Shown here one piece after another: positions 50,685-57,246 of a stretch of 64,000 nucleotides of DNA. The stretch comes from Liolophura sinensis (taxonomy: Eukaryota > Mollusca > Polyplacophora > Chitonida > Chitonidae), in assembly GCF_032854445.1 (NCBI RefSeq), contig NC_088302.1, positions 46,910,645-46,974,644 on the forward strand, in the 5' to 3' direction. The notes under the pieces were generated by a model. That model had not been told where the DNA came from. It saw only the letters and a list, made by a program, of their open reading frames with translations, and did no database searches. The position numbers were made by a program, and so were the translations under genes. Every line of letters begins with the position of its first letter. Position 1 is the first letter of the stretch.

Positions 50685-53600
50685 TGAATGACTCCTGGTC
50701 ATATGACTTTAATGTTTTCTACCTACAACATAAACCTCCAAGCATACATACATACATACATACCCTGATTCCTCAAAAAAGAGTACAGGATATAGGAAGC
50801 CAAGATGCACAATTGATGCACAGCTGTAAATTGCAGGTCGCGCTTGAGGAGCAGTACTGTACAGCTGACAGGCACTCGCTCTACTCGCTATCAGGAGATG
50901 ACGGTAGAGGAGAACTTCTTGGACCAGGTGTATGAGCCAAGAGAGGTACATGTAGCTACTGCCTTCCATAGTTTGTCAGCTCAAACTGATGTTTCCTTCA
51001 GTTAACTATTTTTGTTAATATCTTGAATAGGCCAAGAAAGGCAACACTGTACATACAGTGTGTCACAGTAAGCAGTTCAACTGTGGATGGTGGTGGGTTT
51101 CCCACAGGCTATGCCCAGTTTCCACCCACCATAATGCTGGCTGCCGTCGTAAAAGTTAAATATTCTTGAGTACGGGCATAAAACACCAATCAAATAAATA
51201 AATAAAATAAACAGTTCAAACCATCATTCAAAGCTGAAATAGTATTGACAGTTGCACATGTATCAGCTAAGAGAGGTAACTCCTGTTTTCAGTACCATAT
51301 CTGGATAAAGAATTTATTAAGCCAATTAATCCAAAGACCGTATCACTCTATTAACAGAAGATTTTATTGTTATAAAGCCTATTTAATGTACCTAAGGTCA
51401 ACAGTGTATTTCCAATAGAGCATGTATCCTGAAGATGAAGGTACATGTAGGGCTGGATAAGGTGCAGCCTATTCATACATATGTGTTGAATTAAATGAAT
51501 TGTGAAATGAATGAAAATGTGCACATCAGCTGTCTATCTGTTTTAGGTACAGCTGGTTCAAGACCTCCTGTCACAGACACCAGCCTATGGAGAGTTGGAT
51601 TTTGTGGGTGTGGTACTGAAAATTGAAACTTCAGATCTGCCATCGGACAGGTACATGTATGCGGCAACAAGCTTGTCCTTCGACATATGTATTTCTCAGC
51701 AATCAGTCGTACTTTATTTGTCAGTAACTGATGAAGCCATTTGGAATCAGAGGCTTAAAAAATAAGATTATGAGAAGATCAACATTTAGCAAACCACTTA
51801 AAGGCTTACTTTGTAGATGGAATTATAGATTGCAGATGTTTTAAGCACTGAATATTGCCCCAGGCATCGTATTCTGAAAATTCTCTAAACCCTATGTGTA
51901 TTTGGATGTGAGTTTTGTGGGTGAGTAATCAGTTTTCACCCCTCAGCCAATATTGGCCAAGGGCTGTTGTCGTATCGGGCGATGTCTGTCCATCTGTCTA
52001 TGCATATCCTTGTAAACGCTCTCTCTAGAGTGGTTTAACAGAGGTTTACCAAACTTACACCTTGGCATGGGGAAGAACCCTATTCATTTTCACCTACCTT
52101 GACCTTTTTGTGTGAAATTTTATAAAAGGCTTGTAAACATGTTGTCACTAGAGCAGTTTAGCTCAAGTTCACCGGACTTACACCATACTTATTCTTTACA
52201 ATGTACATGTGCTCAAGGCCGGGGGGTTTTAAGTCCATTGCACAGTATTTTTACTTTGTACTGGAACAAGGAATGTTAGGCTACGTCCTGCTGTGTGAAG
52301 ATACCAAGATGTATAAAGTGTTTGATGTCCTGGGGATTGGGTGGAGGGGGGGGGGGGGTCACGGCTGAAGTGGTTATAGCATGTCAATGACCCAGGAGCC
52401 TCCCACCAATGCAGTCACTGTGAATTCAAGTGCACCTAAGCTGGTTTCCTCTGCGGTCCTATGTTGGAAAATCTTCCAGCAACCTGCAGATTGTCATGTG
52501 TTTCCTCCCACCATGATGTTGACCTTTGTCCTGTAAATAAAATATTCTTTTATAAGACACCAATCAAATAAATTTAAAAAAAAAAAAAATCTCATTATTG
52601 ATAAGATTAATTATTCTGATATTTTGTAACATTTCAGAGGTTGTCAGAATGTTTATGTGGTGGATCCCCAGGGTGGCCTGGCTGTTATCAGGGTCTGGGG
52701 TGGTTTACAGGTACACTGTAACATAAATTATAATCTAAATTATTATAAGAATAATACTTCCTTCTGCTTGAAAACAAATATGTATATATCTTACATTCTG
52801 CACTTGATGTCAGACTTTTAGCTTTTAAAATTAAAAAGTTTACAGGTAAAATGAATTTGTAAAATCTACAGTATATTGCTGTACAAACTGTGATCAGTGT
52901 TTCTGTTTAAATTACATGTTAGGGAAGCAGTATATTAAAATGTTCAAAAACAAATTATGTTATAAATGTGATACATTATACAGTTTGTAACCTGTTCTAT
53001 CAAAGTAATGAAATTTGTTTTCCATTCAAGTGTAAATTATACATCTTGTTCAATTTTAGAAAACTTTGATGTAATTTTTAATATTCACTCACAGTATAGC
53101 CCTATACTAGTCATGGCATATCTGTTATATGTTTGACAGTCTCTTGATCTGGAGGATGTGCTAGTATCAGGGAAGTGTTTTGTGGGCGGTAACCTGCTGT
53201 ATCGAGGGAAGAAACTGAAACAACTAGTCACCTTTGACCTCTCGACAGAGATTACCTTCTTTACACAGAGTCCAAGCAACAGACTTTTTCAGAGCAGGCT
53301 TAGTCTGGCTCAGACTAAAGCCAAGGTTAGTATTGTACATTATTATATAGTTATAACTGTGGTCCAGTGAAATCAGTTAGATGGTACCATGTGACTGTCT
53401 TGTACTTGGAGCGATATTGGATCCCGGAGAGAAGTATTTTTTTCATATTGTATGGTAGCAAAGGGAGGTAACTTTATATGCTAAAAGCATTGGGCCGGGG
53501 TGGACACTGCTGTGTTTTATCATATAACTGTTATGTCTCCATATCTGTAAGTTGAGCTATCACTTTTACATTTTAGGACGAAGTCTTTATTAAACAAGCC

Positions 53601-54273
53601 CGTGAATCCCTGGACAGTATTTTAGGAATGTTCCAACCAAGAAGCACTGAGATATGTGTAAGTCAGCTGAAGTTAAGACAACTGAAGGTCACTTTTAACC
53701 ACATGGTTCTGAAAAGGTAACTCAGTCGCATGTTTTGACAAGTACAATAACATTTTCACAGCTTGCCAAGACATATATCTTTGACTTGTGTAATGTGTGG
53801 CCAACCAGGTTATGACCATTGAACCATAAACACAGTTGCTAAATGGCCAAACCATTAGGCAGCAATCCCTCTGAGACAGTTGCAAAATTCTGGCCTTTCC
53901 TTGGCATCATTATGTCTTGTGTGAGGTAATTATGGCATTAAGTCACATCAATTTTCACCAGCTTTATACTGTTGTAAATGCTAAAAAATTAACTTCAGAT
54001 GTGTCCCTGTTTTCTGGTTTGTAGAACGAGTCTCTGACGGTTGCCAGTCCTGTTACCCCAAGAACCAATGTGATGAACAGAACCAGTTACCTCTCCACCC
54101 CTCAGACACTCGAGTCCTCCAGCACAGACCCCAGGAAATCCATGCTCCAGTCCAAAAGTGCTAAACTGGCCCGTTATGGCGATGCCCCACCTCTGTCACC
54201 ACTCAACACACCCATACCAAAGACAGTGAGGAAAGCCTTCCATCCCCCAAGAAGACAGTCAACACCACAATAG
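15479..54273 (+). CDS. BRCA2: BRCA2, DNA-repair RAD51 mediator, complete 26-coding-exon gene
   Basis: Loads RAD51 onto RPA-coated single-stranded DNA in homologous recombination and works with PALB2 in the nucleus. Coding exons: 15479-15590, 15846-15932, 16154-16301, 16956-17119, 19405-19460, 19766-21605, 22399-26976, 29351-29423, 29838-30438, 31685-31860, 33242-33370, 33629-33700, 44565-44712, 45148-45306, 46181-46360, 47061-47214, 47544-47662, 49183-49299, 49594-49675, 50217-50316, 50837-50945, 51547-51650, 52638-52710, 53140-53325, 53577-53657, 54025-54273. Every junction is AG..GT and phases close without a stop over 9,897 nt (3,298 aa; human BRCA2 is 3,418). Domains in order: PALB2 motif (47-52), BRC clusters (925-1300 and 1672-2236), helical domain (from ~2490), OB1, tower, OB2/OB3, TR2-like C terminus. 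The start is the ATG 10 bases after the acceptor at 15469; ATG and first exon boundary are the least certain parts. A five-exon NLR gene sits antisense in the coding-exon 12-13 intron. Confidence 0.96.
15846..15932 (+). other. BRCA2: BRCA2 coding exon 2: PALB2-binding motif
   Basis: The exon encodes NDNWFTDLTEDRV (residues ~45-57). The NWFxxL core corresponds to the vertebrate segment whose Trp and Phe insert into the PALB2 WD40 propeller. Both aromatic residues and the Leu are conserved, so PALB2 recruitment is likely retained. Confidence 0.85.
16154..17119 (+). other. BRCA2: BRCA2 coding exons 3-4, N-terminal region
   Basis: Exon 4 (16956-17119) encodes SWTSSLETPP at residues 150-159, very close to the vertebrate SWSSSLATPP block in the region phosphorylated by PLK1. 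Exon 3 (16154-16301) is acidic and less conserved. This short conserved block anchors the otherwise poorly alignable N terminus. Confidence 0.8.
16325..16520 (+). repeat. Dispersed ~200-bp repeat (copy 2)
   Basis: Similar throughout to 10165-10370: shared CTTTTCACAT start, ATTATACTTTTGGTGAAGCC middle and GAAAAGGTTGAGGAAATAGG end. It lies in the intron after BRCA2 coding exon 3. Confidence 0.6.
17636..17968. repeat. Tandem repeat, ~62-66 bp unit, 5 copies
   Basis: The unit contains GTATGTGATCAACTGCTTAA then AGTGAACATAAAGTCA and CTGAATTCTGAGTTAG. It lies in the BRCA2 intron between coding exons 4 and 5. No relation to the neighbouring exons was seen. Confidence 0.9.
18425..18660 (+). mobile_element. 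Second tRNA-derived SINE family, copy 1
   Basis: A tRNA-like head (ATAGCATAGTTGGTAGAGCG, A-box-like) is followed by a body with AACTCACTTGGCGTTCAGCA, TGACTGGTTGACCCGTATCA and GTATAATGGCTCGGGCGGG. The body recurs at 50.45 kb and 58.45 kb, defining a family distinct from the AATAAA-tailed SINE. Confidence 0.65.
19766..21605 (+). other. BRCA2: BRCA2 coding exon 6 (large pre-BRC exon)
   Basis: It encodes residues ~190-802, Ser/Thr/Glu-rich and apparently disordered, corresponding in position to the large exon before the BRC exon in vertebrates. It includes a basic patch (RSRRRQAPGKRAKRN) and two related acidic-amphipathic blocks, MLSQISAETLADMCEHIM (~510-527) and LFTQISPGFMHSILDS (~606-621). The true acceptor is 19765/19766; upstream bases in the same frame belong to the intron. 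Phase carries one base into coding exon 7. Confidence 0.9.
21690..21785. repeat. Short tandem repeat, 18-bp unit, ~5 copies
   Basis: A unit close to CATTGAAGACCAGCCATA recurs just downstream of the coding exon 6 donor, within the intron. Confidence 0.8.
21905..22150 (+). repeat. Dispersed ~250-bp repeat (copy 1)
   Basis: The block contains TTTTAGACCACCAATGTCTA, then AAGCCCTAACTGAGGT and TTTGCAAACTA..., ending in a GTCAGTGCTCTCC-like segment. Better copies are at 28550-28830, 38255-38500 and 55660-55770. Unclassified. Confidence 0.55.
22764..23882 (+). repeat. BRCA2: BRC cluster A, six repeats
   Basis: Residues ~925-1297. All six have Gly before the FxTA Phe and an Ala-Gly-Gly, Ala-Ser-Gly or Ala-Ala-Gly turn (GFKTASGK, GFTTAGGK, GFRTAGGK, GFQTAGGK, GFTTAGGN, GFTTAAGK). 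The second half reads EES..KA..LVE. Spacing is 55-81 residues. Confidence 0.93.
25005..26696 (+). repeat. BRCA2: BRC cluster B, eleven repeats
   Basis: Residues ~1672-2235. The consensus is LFQTASGK.V.ISEKAL.EA+AHLS, with a different preceding residue and second half from cluster A. Spacing is as tight as 35-61 residues. The uniformity of motifs 10-14 suggests recent local duplication. Confidence 0.93.
27190..27445. mobile_element. MITE-like inverted repeat element (~255 bp)
   Basis: The left end AGTCCCATGTGACATT...AAAAATGTTAGGCAAC mirrors the right end GTTGCCTAACATTTTT...GTCACATGAAAC as imperfect inverted repeats of ~35 bp. There is no coding capacity. It lies in the intron between BRCA2 coding exons 7 and 8. 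Confidence 0.65.
27700..27900 (+). mobile_element. Degenerate SINE of the main family
   Basis: The segment shares ATCAGTAACTCGCC, CTTTCCTCCTGACATAATAT, GTGAAATACTCTCAAGTATG and CATAAAACACTAAT with the SINE body and tail, with insertions. The rest of the intron (26977-29350) shows no coding signal. Confidence 0.4.
28550..28830 (+). repeat. Dispersed ~250-bp repeat (copy 2)
   Basis: TTCTAGACCAGTGATGTCTA, AAGCCCTGACTGAGGT, TGTGTGACCGTTTGCCA and CACTGTCGTCGCTGCTCTGG are shared, in order, with 38255-38500 and partly with 55660-55770. A poly-T run interrupts it at 28614-28629. Confidence 0.65.
28972..29312. repeat. Tandem repeat, 58-bp unit, ~6 copies, ending ~40 bases before BRCA2 coding exon 8
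   Basis: The unit contains TCACTAGTCATGCAGTTTGT, ATATCAGAAACACCTCAGAC and ACTGAACCATCTCCTGAT. It abuts the acceptor region (exon starts 29351). Unlike the arrays listed in the findings, no clear similarity to the exon or its splice site was seen. Confidence 0.92.
30965..31260. repeat. Tandem repeat, 54-bp unit, ~3-4 copies plus degenerate flanks
   Basis: The unit contains GAATGCCTGGACCATCCCGC, ATACTTGACGTAGTTGAAGG and GCTGGAGCCATCCT. It lies in the intron between BRCA2 coding exons 9 and 10. Open frames across it come from the period being a multiple of three. Confidence 0.9.
32720..32950 (+). mobile_element. Degenerate SINE of the main family
   Basis: TTGTAGCTCAGTAAATAACA (head), CTACTACCCAGGAACATCTC, GTGTTCAAGTTCAGCTCTTG and TTGGCTTCCTCTGC follow the order of the main SINE with many substitutions. 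It lies in the intron after BRCA2 coding exon 10. Confidence 0.5.
33400..33530 (+). repeat. Dispersed ~200-bp repeat (copy 3, partial)
   Basis: ATGTGAAAAGGTTGAGGAAT followed by TAGGGTGATGATGTTTGGAA matches the end of the copies at 10165 and 16325. It lies in the intron between BRCA2 coding exons 11 and 12. Confidence 0.5.
34098..40688 (-). CDS. NOD-like receptor: HEPN(DZIP3-like)-CARD-NACHT-LRR protein, nested antisense in BRCA2 intron
   Basis: Coding exons, minus strand, in transcript order: 40025-40688, 38607-38824, 37191-37290, 36780-36918, 34098-36279. Junctions are AG..GT and in phase over 3,303 nt (1,100 aa). Residues ~1-155 (RLCWLVGDAGTTALRVTFD, FDFDMLVVLLQNICHMSSP, ADITRLKVAKDNL) resemble the DZIP3/hRUL138-like HEPN domain. 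Residues ~225-305 (LNKTFKFLIESIQVEDTLDF, KMRFLINIIQKSTNKQAFKL) have the CARD pattern. NACHT has Walker A GSPGYGKTT (394-402) and Walker B ILFVLDGFTD (~469-478). Residues ~820-1090 carry leucine-rich repeats (IEKLDLSGCQLTDEMG, LKTLNLQNSEIS). Such proteins are cytosolic sensors that oligomerise on ligand; the ligand is unknown. The start ATG (40686-40688) follows acceptor CTTGCAG, so a 5' non-coding exon is likely. The exon 4-5 junction uses the acceptor at 36280; another AG at 36303 would break phase. Confidence 0.88.
37312..38085. repeat. 32-bp minisatellite, 24 units, in an NLR intron
   Basis: The unit reads ACATACAGAAGTTAGTATGG plus TTTGTTTCTGAC on the plus strand. On the sense strand of the NLR gene most units carry TACTAAC. 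The array ends ~25 bases upstream of the acceptor of the exon at 37191-37290. Confidence 0.95.
38255..38500 (+). repeat. Dispersed ~250-bp repeat (copy 3)
   Basis: GATTCTAGACCAGTGACGTC, AATCCTAACTGAGGTATA, CGTGTGACCATTTGCCA and CACTGTTGTCTTTGCTCTAG are in the same order as at 28550-28830. It lies between the CARD exon and the minisatellite. Confidence 0.65.
38920..39036 (+). mobile_element. SINE 3' half, main family
   Basis: TGGGTTTTCCCCTGGCTCTG, CAATGCTGGCCGCC, GTGAAATATTGAGTACAGTG and ACACCAATCAAACAAAGAAA follow the main SINE consensus. The tRNA-like head is missing. Confidence 0.7.
39520..39752 (+). mobile_element. SINE, main family
   Basis: GCAGTGCGATGACCCAGGAG, a B-box-like GAGTTCAAGTCCAGC, CATGGGAAGGTTTGTCAGCA and the tail CATCAATCAAATAAATAAAT are present. 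It lies in the NLR intron between the HEPN and CARD exons. Confidence 0.8.
42910..43335. repeat. Tandem repeat, 83-bp unit, ~5 copies
   Basis: The unit contains TATTGGGTCTGGTTTCCTCT, ATCCATAGACCTGACTGCCT and ATTAGCATGGGGTTAAACAC. It lies in the BRCA2 giant intron. A CTGT microsatellite follows at about 43385-43440. Confidence 0.9.
44565..46360 (+). other. BRCA2: BRCA2 coding exons 13-15: OB fold 1
   Basis: MVLCISDVIFCGG, ELTDGWYCIRAVVDTPLQEL, RLERGDKLCVCGTELTG, LKLCANSTRKARWDSKLGY and PDPRPFSLALSGL match the first OB fold block by block (vertebrate LVLCVSDII, ELTDGWYAVKAQLDPPLL, LKISANSTRPARWYTKLGF). It binds DSS1 and single-stranded DNA. Exons 44565-44712, 45148-45306 and 46181-46360, residues ~2679-2841. 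Confidence 0.96.
45865..46085 (+). mobile_element. SINE, main family
   Basis: TGAATGACCCAGGAGCCTCT, GCGTTCAAGTCCAGCTCATG, TGGGAAGGTCTACCAGCAAC, CACCATAATGCTTGCC and an A-rich tail CAATCAAATAAATAAATAGA are all present. It is in the intron after coding exon 14. Confidence 0.85.
47298..47500 (+). mobile_element. SINE, main family, diverged
   Basis: CCAGGAGCCACTCCCCTA, GAGTTCAAGTCCAGTTCAAG, GTGGGAAAGTCTTCAACAAC and ACCATAATGCTGGCCATG follow the family body. It lies between tower exons 16 and 17. Confidence 0.7.
47663..48312 (+). repeat. Tandem copies of the BRCA2 coding exon 17 end plus its 5' splice site
   Basis: The last ~50 bases of coding exon 17 together with the donor and ~25 intronic bases recur downstream. 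The real donor is at 47663; copies carry GTAAAG at 47754, 47831 and 48201, and a broken ATAAAG at 48293. Two MITE-like elements (47836-48122) split the array. Confidence 0.85.
47836..48122. mobile_element. Two adjacent MITE-like inverted repeats
   Basis: The first element runs from CTGGGCCTAGTTTCACAAAG to CTCTGTGAAACTGGGCCC (about 47838-47976). The second runs from GGCCAGTCTTTCACAAAACT to AAGTTTTGTGAAAGTGGTCC (about 47976-48119). Both are small, non-coding and foldable, and they sit back to back inside the exon-17-derived array. Confidence 0.75.
48530..49015. repeat. Tandem repeat, 51-bp unit, ~9 copies
   Basis: The unit contains GGCTTAAAGCCACCTCACTA, GCAGAGGCAAATAAACCGGC and TGGCTCAAACT; one unit is shortened to 39 bp near 48677. 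It lies upstream of coding exon 18 in the tower intron. Its 17-residue periodic open frame on the minus strand is an artefact. Confidence 0.92.
50405..50620 (+). mobile_element. Second tRNA-derived SINE family, copy 2
   Basis: TACTTGGCACTCAGCACTGA, GACTGGTTGGCCCACTGTCA, GTATAATGTGACTGGGCTGG, ATGTCTTTGGCATGAAAATT and GGCAGCAC align with the 18.4 and 58.5 kb copies. Confidence 0.65.
50612..50680. repeat. GT/TA microsatellite
   Basis: A (GT)n run is followed by (TA)n and a short CACACA run. It lies between coding exons 20 and 21. Confidence 0.97.
51055..51212 (+). mobile_element. SINE, main family, 3' part
   Basis: GGATGGTGGTGGGTTTCCCA, CACCATAATGCTGGCTGCCG, AAATATTCTTGAGTACGGGC and ACACCAATCAAATAAATAAA define the 3' half and tail. 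It is in a BRCA2 intron. Confidence 0.8.
52360..52580 (+). mobile_element. SINE, main family
   Basis: CACGGCTGAAGTGGTTATAG, CAATGACCCAGGAGCCTCCC, GAATTCAAGTGCACC and AGACACCAATCAAATAAATT with a poly-A tail are present. It follows a G-rich run at about 52344-52358 and lies close to the acceptor of coding exon 23 (52638). Confidence 0.8.
54025..54273 (+). other. BRCA2: BRCA2 last coding exon: C-terminal RAD51-binding (TR2-like) region
   Basis: It encodes residues 3217-3298. The segment PPLSPLNTPIPKTVRKAFHP (~3271-3289) corresponds to vertebrate [22 protein letters not shown], including a Ser-Pro at the position of the CDK-regulated serine and the KAF.PPR core. The protein stops at TAG 54271-54273, 11 residues after KAF, so the longer vertebrate tail is absent. 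Confidence 0.92.
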
Positions 54274-55045
54274 GACACTGACACCAGATTGAGAAACTCT
54301 TCTGTCTCTGCCACCCATTCCACAGGTCACCGAGAAAACAGTCTGCACCACAATAGGACATTGACACTAGAAACACTTCTGTCCCTGCCACAGTACCCGA
54401 AGAAAACACTCTACACTACAGTAAGACAGTGACACCAGAAACCTCTGTCCCAACCACCCATTCCACAGAGCCCTGAGGAGACAGTCTGCAGTCTGCACCA
54501 CAATAGGACAGTGACACCAGAAGCTCTTTTGTCCCTGCCACACATTCCACAGTACCCCGTGAACATAGTCTACACCTTAAAAGGACTGTGACACCAGAAA
54601 CTCGCCTGTCCTTACCCACCATTCCACAGTACCCCGTGAACACAGTCTACACCTTAATGGGACTTTGACACCAAACACTCGTCTGTCGCAGCCACCCATT
54701 CTACAGTACCCCGTGAACACAGTCTACACCTTAAAAGGACTGTGACACCAGAAACTCACCCCCCATTCCACAGCACCCCATGCGCACAATCTACACCACA
54801 ATATGACTGCGACGCCAGAAACTCTTCTGTCCCTGTAATCCATCCAACAGTAACCCAAGAAGGCACTCTACGCTAAAGTAAGATAGTGACACCAGATACT
54901 TCTGTCCCAACCACCCATTCCGCAGTGCCCCGAGGAGACCGTCTACACAATAATAGGAAAGTGACTCTAGAAACATGTCCATGTGACCCATTCCACCTGA
55001 AGACAGTCTACACTAAAATAGGGCAGTGACGCCAGAAACTCTTTT
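54236..55045. repeat. 3' UTR tandem array derived from the BRCA2 stop-codon region, ~10 units of ~75-85 bp
   Basis: The coding end (CCAAGAAGACAGTCAACACC then ACAATAGGACACTGACACCA) recurs with variation, as GAGGAGACAGTCTGCACC and ACAATAGGACAGTGACACCA blocks, each followed by GAAACTCTTCTGTCCCTGCC and ACCCATTCCACAG. The first unit overlaps the last codons and stop. Confidence 0.88.
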
Positions 55046-55327
55046 GTCTTTGATGATACAATAGAGGAGTGTTGCAAGAAGCTCTTCTTCCCTTTCACTC
55101 ATGTCAAAGACAGATCTCCACAATAAGACCCTACATACGAAAGGCGTTCTTACCTAATAGCAGTAACTATTCACAGGGCTGATTTGGCTCACCGGAGTGT
55201 TATACTTCACACATGGAATCATGCTTTTTTGGTGACTACATTGGTGCAAGTGTTGTTTTATATCATCTCCAGGTGCCTTGTGATATTTTTGTTTTTGTCT
55301 TAGTTTTGTTATCAGTGTTTTGCCTCA

Positions 55328-55333
55328 AATAAA
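55328..55333 (+). terminator. BRCA2: BRCA2 poly(A) signal AATAAA
   Basis: A canonical AATAAA lies ~1,055 bases after the stop, followed within 20 bases by a GT-rich TTTTGAGTGTGTGTAT. A transcript end near 55350 is likely. Confidence 0.75.
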
Positions 55334-55384
55334 GTTTTGAGTGTGTGTATAGCATGTAAAATTGTTTGTTGTCCGACTCTTTTC

Positions 55385-55645
55385 TTTTTTTTGATTGGTG
55401 TTTTACGCCGTAATCAAGAATATTTCACTTATACGACGGCGGCCAGCATTATGGTGGGTGGAAACCGGGCACAGCCCGAGGGGAAACCCACGACCATCCG
55501 CAGGTTGCTGGCAGACCTTCCCACTTAGGGCCGGAGAGGAAGCCAGCATGAGCTGGACTTGAACTCACAGCGACCGCATTGGTGAGAGGCTCCTGGGTCA
55601 TTACGCTGCGCTAGCGCGCTAACCGACTGAGCCACGGAGGCCCCT
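55385..55645 (-). mobile_element. Full-length SINE, main family, minus orientation
   Basis: The plus strand starts TTTTTTTTGATTGGTGTTTT and ends GCGCTAGCGCGCTAACCGAC, then TGAGCCACGG. Read in reverse this is the tRNA-like head (A box near CAGTCGGTTAGCGCG; B box GAGTTCAAGTCC), body and tail. It is the best reference copy in the window. Confidence 0.9.
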
Positions 55646-55649
55646 ATAG

Positions 55650-55770
55650 CTAAGGATTTACATGAACAGAATAAAACTGTAATTGAGGTCTTATTTCACC
55701 AGGTGACCATTTGCCAACTATCTCACTGTCGTCGCTGCTCTGGTTTTACCCTTTATGCCGTAAGTCTCGT
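55650..55770 (+). repeat. Dispersed ~250-bp repeat (copy 4, 3' part)
   Basis: GAATAAAACTGTAATTGAGG, CAGGTGACCATTTGCCAACT and CACTGTCGTCGCTGCTCTGG match the end of the 28.55 kb copy. It directly abuts the inverted SINE. Confidence 0.6.
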
Positions 55771-56984
55771 TATATTACATGTATATATACATCAATTCAC
55801 TAGGCAAGGTGTATGCTGCCATAACAGCTAGACCATTCCGCTACGAGAAATCCCAAATATTGTTTAGTCATGTAACGCAGATGAACTAAGTAAGGTCAGT
55901 CTGGTTCAAGCTATGCTCTCTGTTCACATTTATACCGTATCTACATTTTGTATTCCTCCTCATGGATTACGTGGTACTCTTGTGTATGGCTACGACGTGG
56001 AAAATAGCATTTCTAAACCGCATTTGTTTCGTCAGTGGCCACTTTGGCTGGTGAAATTAAAGGCGATGTAAAAGAATTTGAATCCATTTGATACGTCTGT
56101 AATTTTAATTTACGTATTTGATTTTGGTTTAACACTGTACTGAAAAATTTTACACGTGTCAGGTGTGTACAGAGAGTAAACAACCGACCATCTCCAGGTG
56201 CCTAAAAAACTCATCACTTACAGACGCCATCTCATGGTCGTCTAGTGCATATCATCTGCTTCTCAAAAGTTTCTGAATTCGATAACATTTCAATCCCTGA
56301 TTCTGTGCTGTAATAGTACAGTTTCAGCCAATGGTGTAGGCACAAATATTTTGCCCTCTGCTCGTACGTGGGAATGCCTGACACCAGTCAAATAAATAAA
56401 TCACTAAGTAAGCTTAGATATTTTCTAATTCATCGGACAGTGTATTGAATTTATCTAATACATTTTCAGTGTGATTAGTGAATATGAATAAGCGAAGAAG
56501 ATTAGCAACATAAGATATATTAGTTAGGTATAGACCTATATAAAAAAGAGACACAGTACATATACACACACACCATATGACTGAAAAATTGTCAAGTTCG
56601 ACGTTAAAGCCCAAGCATTCATTCATTCATTTATATAAGGAAGAAAAGAGAACCTCGGTATATCCTTGCGGCGTACAACAAAACAAATTCCAGATGAGGG
56701 AAACCTGTTGTTGCTAAGTTGTGTTTAATTGTCAGATTTTTAACTACTGATTTTAACCCTTTCACAGTCCATAATGTTTTAGTTTTGGTAACAATACTCT
56801 ATTGGTTTGAAACCTCAACGGTCTTGAATAAATCCAAGAAATTAACAATTGTTTTTTAACGCTCACGTAATCCAAAATGTTCAAGTTTTAAATAACCATA
56901 TGCATTAGTTTACAGTCTCAAAGACCACGCATAAATCCAAAAAAGCGACAGCACTATACATAGCCTATTATTTTCCTTAATGGC

Positions 56985-57246
56985 TATTTTTTTTTTTTTT
57001 TTTGATTGGTGTTTTACGCCGTTCTCAAGAATATTTCACTTATACGACGGCGGTCAGCATTATGGTGGGTGGAAACCGGGCATAGCCCGAGGGGAAACCC
57101 ACGACCATCCGCAGGTTGCTGGCAGACCTTCGCACGTACGGCCGGAGAGGAAGCCAGCATGAGCTGGACTTGAACTCAAAGCGACCGCATTGGTGAGAGA
57201 CTCCTGGGTCATTACGCTGCGCTAGCGCACTAACCAACTGAGCCTT
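56985..57246 (-). mobile_element. Full-length SINE, main family, minus orientation
   Basis: Nearly identical to the 55385-55645 copy over the whole body: TTTGATTGGTGTTTTACGCC start, CGCTAGCGCACTAACCAACT end. High identity indicates recent activity. Confidence 0.9.

Larger units (their letters stand above)
49594..53657 (+). other. BRCA2: BRCA2 coding exons 19-25: OB folds 2 and 3
   Basis: TIWRPSEDVQNLLMEGKRLR (vertebrate [20 protein letters not shown]), YNLTV, QVYEPREV, ELDFVGVVLKI, NVYVVDPQGGLAVIRVWGGL, YRGKKLKQLVTFDLSTEITF and EVFIKQARESLDSIL follow the second and third OB folds, which bind single-stranded DNA. Exons 49594-49675, 50217-50316, 50837-50945, 51547-51650, 52638-52710, 53140-53325 and 53577-53657; residues ~2972-3216. 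Confidence 0.95.
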
